DNA from: Nitrosomonas communis
GTDB lineage: Bacteria; Pseudomonadota; Gammaproteobacteria; Burkholderiales; Nitrosomonadaceae
Direction of reading: 5' to 3'
DNA: 35,072 nt
NCBI RefSeq assembly: GCF_900114745.1
Contig: NZ_FOUB01000038.1
Span: 1-35,072, forward strand
Part shown: positions 28,249 to 35,072 of the stretch, piece after piece
Layout: each line of letters begins with the position of its first letter
Numbering within the stretch: the stretch's first letter is position 1
Position numbers and translations under genes: made by a program
The notes under the pieces: generated by a model
What the model was told of the DNA's origin: nothing
Databases searched by the model: none
The model's input: only the letters and a program-made list of their open reading frames with translations

Positions 28249-29307
28249 ATGTCTACTTTCGTTAATACCCTGATTCAATGGCAAAAGCAGTATGGCCGGC
28301 ACAGCCTGCCCTGGCAGGGAACGAATGACCCCTATGCCATTTGGGTGGCAGAAGTTATGTTGCAACAAACACAAGTGATGACGGTGATCCCTTATTATCA
28401 GCGTTTCCTGGAAGCTTTTCCTGATATCGAATGCCTTGCCAAAGCATCGGTTGATGCTGTGCTCACTTTATGGAGCGGTCTCGGTTATTATTCGCGCGGC
28501 CGAAATTTACATAAAGCAGCCTGCCTGATGATGGAGCATTATCACGGCAGGTTTCCCCAGCATGCAGCAGAAATTGTACGACTGCCAGGTATAGGCCGCT
28601 CCACGGCTGCTGCTATCGCTGCCTTCGCTTATGGGGAGCGCTGCGCGATACTGGATGGGAATGTCAAACGGGTATTTGCTCGTTATTTTGGTATCACCGG
28701 TTATCCCGGTGAAAAGAAAACGGAAGCGCTATTGTGGCAAAAAGCAGAGGGACTCCTCCCTCAAGTAAACGCCAAACAACAAATGGCTACTTATACCCAG
28801 GCGTTGATGGATCTGGGCGCCACCGTGTGCACGCGTCATCAGCCAAAATGTCTGAGTTGTCCTTTACAGCCAGATTGTATTGCTTTCGCGGAAAACCGGG
28901 TAGCGAGCCTGCCTACATCCAAGCCCAGGAAACCATTAACCAGTAAGGAAACTACTTTCTTGATATTAAGAAATCAGAATGAGATTTTACTTGAACAACG
29001 ATCAAGCCCGGGTATTTGGGGCGGATTATGGTGTTTGCCAGAAAAACCGATCGACATCAACAGCCAAACTTACTGTAGACAATTTATGGGGATTGATATT
29101 TTACCGATCAGTAATTTATCCCCGCTTAATCATACTTTTACCCATTTTAAGCTGCGGATCGATACCCAATTACTGCAAGTGATCAATCGCCCCCGCAAGA
29201 AAACGGCCTCTGAAGTATGGTTAACTATTGATAAGGCATTACAATTAGCTATCCCTGTACCCGTCAGAAAAATTTTGTTAGAACTCACTTCCAGCAACAG
29301 CTTCTGA
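28249..29307 (+). CDS. mutY: Adenine DNA glycosylase MutY
   Basis: A 352-residue base-excision enzyme that removes adenine mispaired with 8-oxoguanine. The N-terminal block LPWQGTNDPYAIWVAEVMLQ contains the catalytic glutamate. The helix-hairpin-helix VRLPGIGRSTAAAIAAFAYG is followed by the catalytic aspartate region ILDGNVKRVFARYF. The iron-sulfur loop is C-x6-C-x2-C-x5-C (CTRHQPKCLSCPLQPDC). The C-terminal NUDIX-like domain reads EILLEQRSSPGIWGGLWCLP. The ATG at 28249 gives the family-like start; a GTG at 28195 would add 18 residues. It lies close behind the DUF748 gene and 19 bp before the cyclo-ligase. Confidence 0.96.
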   Translation: MSTFVNTLIQWQKQYGRHSLPWQGTNDPYAIWVAEVMLQQTQVMTVIPYYQRFLEAFPDIECLAKASVDAVLTLWSGLGYYSRGRNLHKAACLMMEHYHGRFPQHAAEIVRLPGIGRSTAAAIAAFAYGERCAILDGNVKRVFARYFGITGYPGEKKTEALLWQKAEGLLPQVNAKQQMATYTQALMDLGATVCTRHQPKCLSCPLQPDCIAFAENRVASLPTSKPRKPLTSKETTFLILRNQNEILLEQRSSPGIWGGLWCLPEKPIDINSQTYCRQFMGIDILPISNLSPLNHTFTHFKLRIDTQLLQVINRPRKKTASEVWLTIDKALQLAIPVPVRKILLELTSSNSF

Positions 29308-29326
29308 CAGATTAAAATGTCACTCC

Positions 29327-29953
29327 ATGAATGATTGGCGAGAATGGCGGAAACAGCAACGTGCTGGTTTGATCGCGCGTCGTAAACAAACTCCAGAGGC
29401 AGAACGCGCTCTCTGGAGTGAGGCGATTACCGCCTCGCTCATACAAGGCTTCCCGGTACTGCAACAACGCTGTGTGGGATGTTATTCACCCTTCCAGGGC
29501 GAATACGACCCGGCACAGGTAATGGCATATTTATATGCCTGTGGAGCTACACTGGCACTTCCCGAAGTGATTGGTCTACATCAACCATTGAGATTCCGCA
29601 AATGGTGGCCACAAGCTCCGATGAGAAAAGATGCTTATGGCATTGCCATTCCTCACGATACCGAGGAAGTAATCATCGACGCCATCATAATTCCTATGAT
29701 CGCTTTTGATAGTCAAGGTTATCGGCTAGGCTATGGCAGCGGCTTTTTTGATCGCACCTTGGCTGCAATCAATCCTCGACCGTTAACGATCGGGATCGCA
29801 TTTGAGGGGCTCCACCTCCCTACTATCTATCCACATGAGCATGATATCGCGATGGATTATGTTGTTACTGAGAGAACGATCTACTATTTGACTGACCATA
29901 CATTACAGCCAATTTCACGGGAGGCATGCGCAATAAGAAATGCGTTGAAATAA
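29327..29953 (+). CDS. fau: 5-formyltetrahydrofolate cyclo-ligase
   Basis: A 208-residue enzyme that converts 5-formyl-THF to 5,10-methenyl-THF with ATP, returning stored folate to one-carbon metabolism. Signature blocks are WREWRKQQRAGLIARRKQTP (N-terminal basic helix), VGCYSPFQGEYD, IIIPMIAFDSQGYRLGYGSG with FFDRTL (ATP-binding glycine loop), and HEHDIAMDYVVTE. It lies 19 bp after mutY. In many proteobacteria this gene carries the 6S RNA upstream; I see no room for it here. Confidence 0.94.
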   Translation: MNDWREWRKQQRAGLIARRKQTPEAERALWSEAITASLIQGFPVLQQRCVGCYSPFQGEYDPAQVMAYLYACGATLALPEVIGLHQPLRFRKWWPQAPMRKDAYGIAIPHDTEEVIIDAIIIPMIAFDSQGYRLGYGSGFFDRTLAAINPRPLTIGIAFEGLHLPTIYPHEHDIAMDYVVTERTIYYLTDHTLQPISREACAIRNALK

Positions 29954-29978
29954 TGTCAGGTTTAGTACAAGGCTTTTA

Positions 29979-30081
29979 ATTCCATTTCCAAATCAAAAAT
30001 GACGCGAAGGCGAGCCGCAGACAGTATCAATAATACGGCAAGGTAAAGCCGGCAAAGTCAGTTTTGATTTAGAAATGGAAT
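29979..30081 (+). repeat. 103-bp interspersed repeat, copy 4
   Basis: Begins ATTCCATTTCCAAATCAAAA and ends TTTTGATTTAGAAATGGAAT, with the core GACGCGAAGGCGAGCCGCAG and AATAATACGGCAAGGTAAAG. The inner hairpin CCGGC-AAA-GTCAG has one mismatch. It lies between the converging fau (plus, ending 25 bp away) and ubiX (minus, ending 29 bp away), where a bidirectional terminator would be useful. Confidence 0.87.
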
Positions 30082-30110
30082 AAGCAGAAGAATGCTTATT
30101 GGTTAATAAC

Positions 30111-30728
30111 TCACTCGCTTTCTTCACCCCAGCGTGGCATTAATGTATGTGCGACGCCGAGATGATCAAGAATACGTGCGACTACAAAATCGACGATATC
30201 CTGTATGCTCTGGGGGTGATGATAAAATCCGGGATTAGCCGGCAGGATAATGGCGCCACAACGTGTCAACCTTAGCATATTTTCGAGATGAATCGTAGAA
30301 AAGGGCATCTCACGCGGCACCAGAATAAGTTTACGCCCCTCCTTGAGCATGACATCCGCCGCGCGCTCGATTAATTTCTGATTCAGGCCTGAAGCAACAG
30401 CTGACAAGGTGCCCATCGTACAAGGACAAATTACCATCGCATCAGCTGGATTTGATCCAGAAGCAACGGGCGCAAACCATTCCTCCCGCCCAAATACTTT
30501 TAACAACCCTTTTTCTGCATTGAAGTAGTCGATGAAAAATGCTTCTGCTTCTTGTGGGCGTGAAGGGAGCGTTAATTTCATCTCCTGCTGAGCAACGATC
30601 TGTGCGACTTGTGAATACAGCAAATAAACATGCACACCTTGAGCTAATAATATTTCTAGCAAACGAATGCCATAAGGCATACCGGATGCACCTGTAAAGG
30701 CAAGAGTGATCGTGTGCGCAGCACTCAT
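30111..30728 (-). CDS. ubiX: Flavin prenyltransferase UbiX
   Basis: A 205-residue enzyme that attaches a dimethylallyl group to FMN to make prenyl-FMN, the cofactor UbiD uses in ubiquinone synthesis. Motifs are LAFTGASGMPYGIRLLEILL (flavin phosphate loop), MVICPCTMGTLSAVASGLNQ, LIERAADVMLKEGRKLILV and PREMPFSTIHLENMLRL, the last with residues that bind the prenyl phosphate. It follows hprK by 24 bp on the same strand; no ubiD is in the window. Phenolic-acid decarboxylase subunit (PadB-like) annotations belong to the same fold but are less likely. Confidence 0.95.
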   Translation of the reverse strand: MSAAHTITLAFTGASGMPYGIRLLEILLAQGVHVYLLYSQVAQIVAQQEMKLTLPSRPQEAEAFFIDYFNAEKGLLKVFGREEWFAPVASGSNPADAMVICPCTMGTLSAVASGLNQKLIERAADVMLKEGRKLILVPREMPFSTIHLENMLRLTRCGAIILPANPGFYHHPQSIQDIVDFVVARILDHLGVAHTLMPRWGEESE

Positions 30729-30752
30729 TTCAAGAAAAGGATCTCCAACATA

Positions 30753-31700
30753 TTAATCTGAAACAATATCGGTCATTTTCTGCTCATGCCGCTTAATAAA
30801 TTCCTGAGTGCTGTCAATTCCTCGCAACTGCAAAATATAATTCCGGACTGCAGCTTCGACCAATACCGCCAAGTTCCGCCCAGCAGCAACGGGAATAATC
30901 ACTTTGCGTATGTTTACATTCAAAATATCTTCATTAAGGTTGCTCAGAGGAAGTCGTTCAACTGAACTGATATCTGAACCACTGGATTTTTCCAAATGGA
31001 CGATTAATTTCATATTCTTGCGCCGACGAACCGCAGTTTCCCCAAAAATAGTCCGAATATTCAATAAACCGAGTCCGCGCACTTCCAGATAATCTCGTAA
31101 TATTGGCGGACAGAAACCCTCCAGTGTTTCTGGCCCGATACGACGCAATTCAACAACATCATCTGCTACTAGCCCATGACCGCGACTGATTAACTCTAAT
31201 GCCAACTCACTTTTGCCCACCCCACTTTCGCCCGTTATCAGTACACCCATTCCTAAAACATCCAATAAAACCCCATGTTTGCTGACGCTTGGTGCCAGCA
31301 CTTTGGTTAAAAAGGAACGTAATATCCAGATTACATCCAGGCTTGAACTGGTTGAACAAAGTATTGGGGTTTGTGTGCTCGCAGCGAATGATCTTAAGAG
31401 ATCAGAAACCAAAGCACCATCAGCCACAATCATGCATGCCAAATCGCTTTGGGCTAATTGCTGAAATTTTTTCTCCAAGGAAGGAAGGTCAAGCTGATTG
31501 AGATAATCAATCTCCAATTTACTTAGCACTTGTATCCAATTAGGATGAATAAAATTGAGGTGGCCAATCAGCCCTTGCGGAGATTTAGCAATAACATCAT
31601 TATTCAGCACCTTGTTGCCATAATCCTGCCCACAATTCCAGGTCAGACTCAATTTAGCCTTATTGCCCTCAAATAGCTGAGTAATGCTAATGTGAGACAT
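30753..31700 (-). CDS. hprK: HPr kinase/phosphorylase
   Basis: A 315-residue bifunctional enzyme that phosphorylates and dephosphorylates a serine on HPr or an HPr-like protein. Walker A is GVLITGESGVGKSELALELI, followed by SRGHGLVADDVVEL (catalytic His/Asp region) and the signature LEVRGLGLLNIRTIFG. The N-terminal domain (residues about 1-130) is the usual HprK type. The ATG at 31700 is preferred over the GTG at 31703. The start overlaps the end of ptsN by 14 bp, indicating translational coupling. In betaproteobacteria HprK links the nitrogen-related PTS to carbon and nitrogen status; the HPr gene is not in this window. Confidence 0.97.
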   Translation of the reverse strand: MSHISITQLFEGNKAKLSLTWNCGQDYGNKVLNNDVIAKSPQGLIGHLNFIHPNWIQVLSKLEIDYLNQLDLPSLEKKFQQLAQSDLACMIVADGALVSDLLRSFAASTQTPILCSTSSSLDVIWILRSFLTKVLAPSVSKHGVLLDVLGMGVLITGESGVGKSELALELISRGHGLVADDVVELRRIGPETLEGFCPPILRDYLEVRGLGLLNIRTIFGETAVRRRKNMKLIVHLEKSSGSDISSVERLPLSNLNEDILNVNIRKVIIPVAAGRNLAVLVEAAVRNYILQLRGIDSTQEFIKRHEQKMTDIVSD

Positions 31701-32157
31701 CACCAGGTGTCCAATCAGAGATAAGTTGATGAATCTCCTTTGCGCCCTTACTCAAGAGCAGTTTCTCACGAAAACTTTTGTCACTAAACATTTGGGCCAG
31801 CTCGCTTAAAATTTGGAGATGTTTATCAGTCGCTTTTTCAGGTACTAACAGGATACAGGCAATATTGACTGGCAAACCATCTGGTGCATCAAAAGGTATG
31901 GCTTCTTTCATTCTGACTAAAGCTACAGCAGCTTCACGCAGCCCTTTGATTCTACCATGTGGAATTGCCACACCTTGACCCAAGCCTGTAGAGCCAAGCC
32001 TTTCTCGCGCGAACAAGCTATCAAAGACCTGACTACGTGCGATGTGTAGTGTATTCTCAAACAATAACCCAGCCTGCTCAAAAACGCGTTTCTTACTCGC
32101 GACATCCAGATCAACGATCACATTTGATTCTGGTAAAAATTGTGAAATAAGGTTCAT
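31687..32157 (-). CDS. ptsN: Nitrogen-related PTS protein EIIA-Ntr
   Basis: A 156-residue EIIA-fructose-type domain. The phosphorylated histidine is in GVAIPHGRIKGLREAAVALV. Family blocks around it are LGSTGLGQ, AIPFDAPDGLPVNIACILLV, PEKATDKHLQILSELAQMF and SDKSFREKLL. The protein is a regulator that takes phosphate from NPr and controls potassium transport, stress and nitrogen responses; it has no sugar-transport partner. It is flanked by hpf (262 bp upstream) and hprK (overlapping), the order seen in proteobacterial rpoN regions. Confidence 0.96.
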   Translation of the reverse strand: MNLISQFLPESNVIVDLDVASKKRVFEQAGLLFENTLHIARSQVFDSLFARERLGSTGLGQGVAIPHGRIKGLREAAVALVRMKEAIPFDAPDGLPVNIACILLVPEKATDKHLQILSELAQMFSDKSFREKLLLSKGAKEIHQLISDWTPGDVSH

Positions 32158-32419
32158 AAAAAAGAAATAAAATTACTCTTAATAAACGCAAATAGGATAT
32201 TCCGCCTGAAATTATCTTTTTACATCGGAGTTGAAACTGTAATTAGGTGGGATTTTATAGCGAGTGAAAAAATTAGCTTGTATTGACAACATATCTGTGG
32301 TCAACTCGATATGCCATAATTTCTATTCTCTTAATCTTGTCCTATCTTAGGTCGATTAAGTCTTGTGATGAAGCAGATAATTTCGGGCATTGCAACTTTC
32401 TATTAAGCTGACTTGAAGG

Positions 32420-32752
32420 TTACTCTGGATGGTCAAATTCCTGATTTTTTAGCGCCTCATGATTACGACGTTCTATATTTTTTTCCTTATATTTAAGAAT
32501 CTGCCGGTCAAGCTTATCCACTAAACTATCAATTGAAGCATACATATCAGCGTTCTCTACCTCGACAAAAATATCTTTGCCACGGAGATGAATATAGGCT
32601 TCAGCTTTTTGTTGATGTTTTTCTACTGATAAAATGACATTAACATCAATCAGATGATCAAAATGCCGGCTAATCTTCTCCATTTTAGAATTCACATAAT
32701 CGCGTAAGGCAGGTGTGATTTCTACATGATCTCCGGTAAGAATCAGATTCAT
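32420..32752 (-). CDS. hpf: Short ribosome hibernation-promoting factor
   Basis: A 110-residue protein of the short HPF/RaiA class that binds the 30S subunit and helps inactive ribosomes pair in starvation. Blocks are MNLILTGDHVEITPALRDYV, KMEKISRHFDHLIDVNVILS, EAYIHLRGKDIFVEVENADM and YASIDSLVDKLDRQILKYKE. It lacks the C-terminal dimerisation domain of long HPF. GGAG sits seven bases before the ATG at 32752. In most proteobacteria rpoN (sigma54) lies directly upstream; here the 362 bp upstream contain no rpoN. Confidence 0.96.
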   Translation of the reverse strand: MNLILTGDHVEITPALRDYVNSKMEKISRHFDHLIDVNVILSVEKHQQKAEAYIHLRGKDIFVEVENADMYASIDSLVDKLDRQILKYKEKNIERRNHEALKNQEFDHPE

Positions 32753-33114
32753 AATGTCTCCTTTGTTAGGTAATATTTAAACATCAAGCATTGGATATCT
32801 TTTTTGTAAAGCTTCAATACTTAAATTTTGAACAACTCTATCCCTCGGGAATCCCAAATTTCCACATATTCCTAATGTTATTGTGAGCCCGCTCTGCTGA
32901 TAGGTTATCTCCACCATATAACTATTACTGACAACATAGCAAGAATAAAGAGAATTTATTATAGAGACTTTCTACAAAGTTTTGTATGTCGTACAGCGAT
33001 CATACCAGATACGGAAATAAAGTAGACGATAAAAGACATAACCAGGATGAAACACAACGGTGAAATATCACGTCATAATTTCCAATTTTTAGTCAGTTCT
33101 CTGCAAGATAGTTA
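32753..33114. other. Intergenic region upstream of hpf
   Basis: A 362-bp stretch without a recognisable gene. The minus strand has a 46-codon open frame (32777-32917, starting MVEITYQQSG and ending YPMLDV) just before hpf. It has no clear ribosome binding site, and I do not recognise it. No rpoN C-terminus (RpoN box) can be read in any frame. The hpf promoter probably lies here, but no consensus site stands out. Confidence 0.4.
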
Positions 33115-33369
33115 TCAAAATACAACTTCTTTGAACTGTGCATTGGGTGTCAGTATCTGCATTTTTTTGAGTTGTATCAGCTCAACCTCTTGTGATCCCT
33201 GCTCATTATCAATAATTAAAAATTCTCGTTTTTCAGCGGTTGTCACGATATCTTTTGCTTTGCCTTCAAATATTTGCTGATTATTTAAAATGAGTCTGAC
33301 TTGGTAGCTATACATACAAGCTACTTCAATATAATCGTGCAGTTCACAATCAATGATCTGTTGTGTCAT
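33115..33369 (-). CDS. rof: Rof-like Rho-binding antiterminator
   Basis: An 84-residue small protein. The family pattern of Rof (also called YaeO) is visible: IIDCELHDYIEVACMYSYQV at the start, then RLILNNQQIFEGKAKDIVTT, KREFLIIDN and EVELIQLKKMQILTP, forming a small beta barrel. In Escherichia coli Rof binds the Rho hexamer and reduces Rho-dependent termination. Similarity is to the family pattern; contact residues cannot be checked by eye. It is divergent from the lipoprotein gene at 33510, and the 140 bp between them are AT-rich. Confidence 0.75.
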   Translation of the reverse strand: MTQQIIDCELHDYIEVACMYSYQVRLILNNQQIFEGKAKDIVTTAEKREFLIIDNEQGSQEVELIQLKKMQILTPNAQFKEVVF

Positions 33370-33509
33370 AAGTATTCGAACCTTTAAAAGTAATGAAAAA
33401 CTGGTTTTAACGCTATCTATAGGAAATAATAGCGCACTATATAAGATAATGAAGATTGAATTTTTTACTTCTTCTGCTACAGTACAGTTTACTCATGAGG
33501 GATATATTT

Positions 33510-34178
33510 ATGAAAATTAGAATGACAATCGCAACTCTTGTAACTTCGTTGACGCTCAGTGGCTGTGCCACGATGTCGGAAACACAACGCGGTAGCACAC
33601 AAGGCGCCGCCATTGGTGCAGGTACAGGAGCCGTGATTGGTGCTCTCCTTGGGGGGGGTAAAGGTGCTGCCATTGGTGCAGGTTCCGGCGCTGTACTCGG
33701 TGCTGGAGCAGGTTACATATGGTCACAAAGAATGGAAGAGCAAAAAAGGCAAATGGAAGCAGCGACAGCCGGTACTGGGGTACAGGTATCGCAAACCCCT
33801 GATAATCGGCTGATGCTCAATATTCCGAGTGATATCTCATTCGATACCGGGCGCGCAGATATTAAGCCCAATTTCAGACCCATTCTTGATAGCTTCGCAA
33901 CCAGTCTACTTAATAATTCTAATACGACCATAATGATTGTGGGGCACACTGATAATACTGGTACGGATGCCATTAACAATCCTTTATCAGTTAATCGTGC
34001 TGCGAGTACGCGTGATTATCTGGTCAGTCGAAATGTGCCGATTCGACGTATCCAGATTGATGGCCGTGGCTCCTCTCAACCCATTGCTTCAAACGATACG
34101 CCCTCCAATCGAGCTAAAAACCGGCGTGTTGAAATCTTTGTCATGGAGCAGCAGGCATCCCAGACTTTAACCCAGTGA
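33510..34178 (+). CDS. OmpA-family lipoprotein with glycine zipper
   Basis: A 222-residue outer-membrane-type lipoprotein. The ATG at 33510 (GAGG nine bases upstream) opens a lipoprotein signal with LTLSGC (Cys 19); a start at 33456 would place 18 extra residues before it. Residues about 30-67 are a glycine-zipper membrane segment with an internal repeat (GAAIGAGTGAVIGALLGGG and GAAIGAGSGAVLGAGAGYI). The C-terminal OmpA-like domain binds peptidoglycan: ISFDTGRADIKPNF, IMIVGHTDNTGTD, LSVNRAASTRDYLV, IDGRGSSQP and NRAKNRRVEIFV. It resembles YiaD-type proteins and probably ties the envelope to the cell wall. Confidence 0.93.
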   Translation: MKIRMTIATLVTSLTLSGCATMSETQRGSTQGAAIGAGTGAVIGALLGGGKGAAIGAGSGAVLGAGAGYIWSQRMEEQKRQMEAATAGTGVQVSQTPDNRLMLNIPSDISFDTGRADIKPNFRPILDSFATSLLNNSNTTIMIVGHTDNTGTDAINNPLSVNRAASTRDYLVSRNVPIRRIQIDGRGSSQPIASNDTPSNRAKNRRVEIFVMEQQASQTLTQ

Positions 34179-34445
34179 TGGAATTAAAATCCTCGTAAAG
34201 TAGTCAGGACTGGGTTGCCCCGACTGGCTTGCCCCCTTAGGAAAGCCCAGATCCTGAATAGGCCGCCGAGCAAGATAAAGTGCAAGGCAAGCGGAGTACA
34301 GAAAACGAGAAAATGAGCATACTTAGTTTCGTAAAAGCGAACTTTGCTCGTTCCTTCACGTAACTTAACGTACTCACCGGCTTGTAGTAGTACTTTTTCA
34401 GCATCTCATTGAAATCCCGTCATGTCATTTAATGCTTATAATGTT

Positions 34446-35072
34446 AGGGTCTGTTGACGTTTTAAGATAAGTATTTCATAGATAGAAACAAACTCGTAAT
34501 ATTGGGGTTCCTACACCACCGACAAAACGAGTTTGCGATGCCCCGAATGATGCTCAATGATGAGTACTGGTCGAAGCTGGAGAAGATTCTGCTTCAAGAA
34601 TCGATTTATAACAAGCGCAATCTGCGCATGACGGTAGAAGGCATACTGTATCGAATGCGGGTTGGCTGTCCGTGGCGCGATCTGCCCAGGGTGTTCGGCT
34701 GCTGGAATTCTATCTATAAAAGATTCAATGCCTGGTCATTGAGCAGGAAATGGCTCAATGTTTTCAAAGCATTGGCTGTTGATCCGGATTGGGAATGGAG
34801 ATTTATGGATGGCAGTTATGTTAAAGCGCATCAACATAGTGCGGGAGCAGCGAGTCAAGAATCGCAAGCTATCGGGAAAAGCCGTGCAGGCAATACCACA
34901 AAGATCCATTTAGCGGTCGATGGTTATGGCTTGCCAGTTGAGTTTGGAATCACCGGTGGAGAAGTCAATGACTGTTGTGCCGCACCTGATTTGATTGCCA
35001 GGTTGCCTGACGCAAAAACAATAGTTGCGGACAAGGGCTATGACAGCGAATGGTTACGGGAACAGATAACGA
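34446..35072 (+). mobile_element. IS5-family element, left part
   Basis: The left end appears to be GGGTCTGTTGACGTTTT starting near 34446, a terminal repeat typical of the IS427 group of IS5. It is followed after about 90 bp by the transposase frame. The right end is beyond the window, so completeness is unknown. The transposase frame is undamaged as far as it can be read, so this is a recent insertion compared with the IS630 and IS481 remnants. Confidence 0.8.
34538..35072 (+). CDS. IS5-family transposase, N-terminal part
   Basis: The frame starts at ATG 34538 (MPRMMLNDEYWSKLEKILLQ) and is open for 178 codons to the window edge. It shows the IS5/IS427 layout: TVEGILYRMRVGCPWRDLP, FGCWNSIYKRFNAW, the first catalytic aspartate in FMDGSYVKAHQHSAG, TTKIHLAVDGYGLPVEFGIT, and the second aspartate in IVADKGYDSEWLREQI. 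Many IS427 transposases need a programmed frameshift; the part visible here is a single frame. The catalytic glutamate would lie outside the window. Confidence 0.9.
   Translation, partial: MPRMMLNDEYWSKLEKILLQESIYNKRNLRMTVEGILYRMRVGCPWRDLPRVFGCWNSIYKRFNAWSLSRKWLNVFKALAVDPDWEWRFMDGSYVKAHQHSAGAASQESQAIGKSRAGNTTKIHLAVDGYGLPVEFGITGGEVNDCCAAPDLIARLPDAKTIVADKGYDSEWLREQIT

Noticed and set aside
32777..32917. 46-codon minus-strand frame just upstream of hpf
   Set aside because: It could be a tiny protein or the tail of a lost gene, but it does not match rpoN and lacks a visible ribosome binding site.
1..35072. CRISPR array, tRNA or rRNA genes, prophage or biosynthetic cluster
   Set aside because: I scanned intergenic regions for regularly spaced repeats and tRNA-like cloverleafs and saw none; gene content is almost entirely housekeeping.

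Overview
The window reads as chromosome of an ammonia-oxidiser-like betaproteobacterium. Nitrosomonas or a close relative is my best guess, from the betaproteobacterial order of the rpsB-to-bamA cluster, the A+T-leaning codon use, the FecR-type remnant and the many short interspersed repeats. This is inference; no rRNA or ammonia-oxidation gene is present to confirm it.

Layout. Positions 1-2500 are a decaying accessory edge: an IS630-type transposase start with a stop codon, an orphan FecR-like fragment cut at both ends, and a DUF4062 gene broken by three stops and three frameshifts. Next come rdgC (minus), an intergenic region of almost 900 bp holding a long imperfect palindrome, then a clear sigma70 promoter, a 21-codon ORF with a near-perfect Shine-Dalgarno and a fold-III ornithine/lysine decarboxylase (plus), followed by mutS (plus).

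From about 8.9 to 21.8 kb everything is on the minus strand: slyD, a CopD-like membrane gene, rnhB, fabZ, skp, bamA, rseP, dxr, cdsA, uppS, frr, pyrH, tsf and rpsB. Transcription probably starts at a consensus promoter near 21.8 kb. The cluster links translation (S2, EF-Ts, RRF), UMP kinase, isoprenoid and phospholipid synthesis, and outer-membrane assembly. The lpxD, lpxA and lpxB genes that usually sit around fabZ are absent, and a 103-bp repeat lies where lpxD is expected.

An FNR-type regulator, a lipoprotein cytochrome c with a good terminator, an IS481 remnant and a DUF454 gene follow (minus). The plus strand then carries a secreted FKBP, a very large DUF748/AsmA-like protein, mutY and 5-formyl-THF cyclo-ligase. 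Next is a minus block hpf-ptsN-hprK-ubiX (nitrogen-related PTS, ribosome hibernation and flavin prenylation, without rpoN in front). A rof-like gene and an OmpA-type lipoprotein are divergent. The window ends inside an IS5-family element.

The most distinctive non-coding feature is a four-copy, about 103-bp repeat with matching inverted ends, spread between otherwise ordinary genes. The best candidate for undescribed biology is the small ORF with its own promoter in front of the decarboxylase. I found no phage, CRISPR array, intact defence island or biosynthetic cluster.
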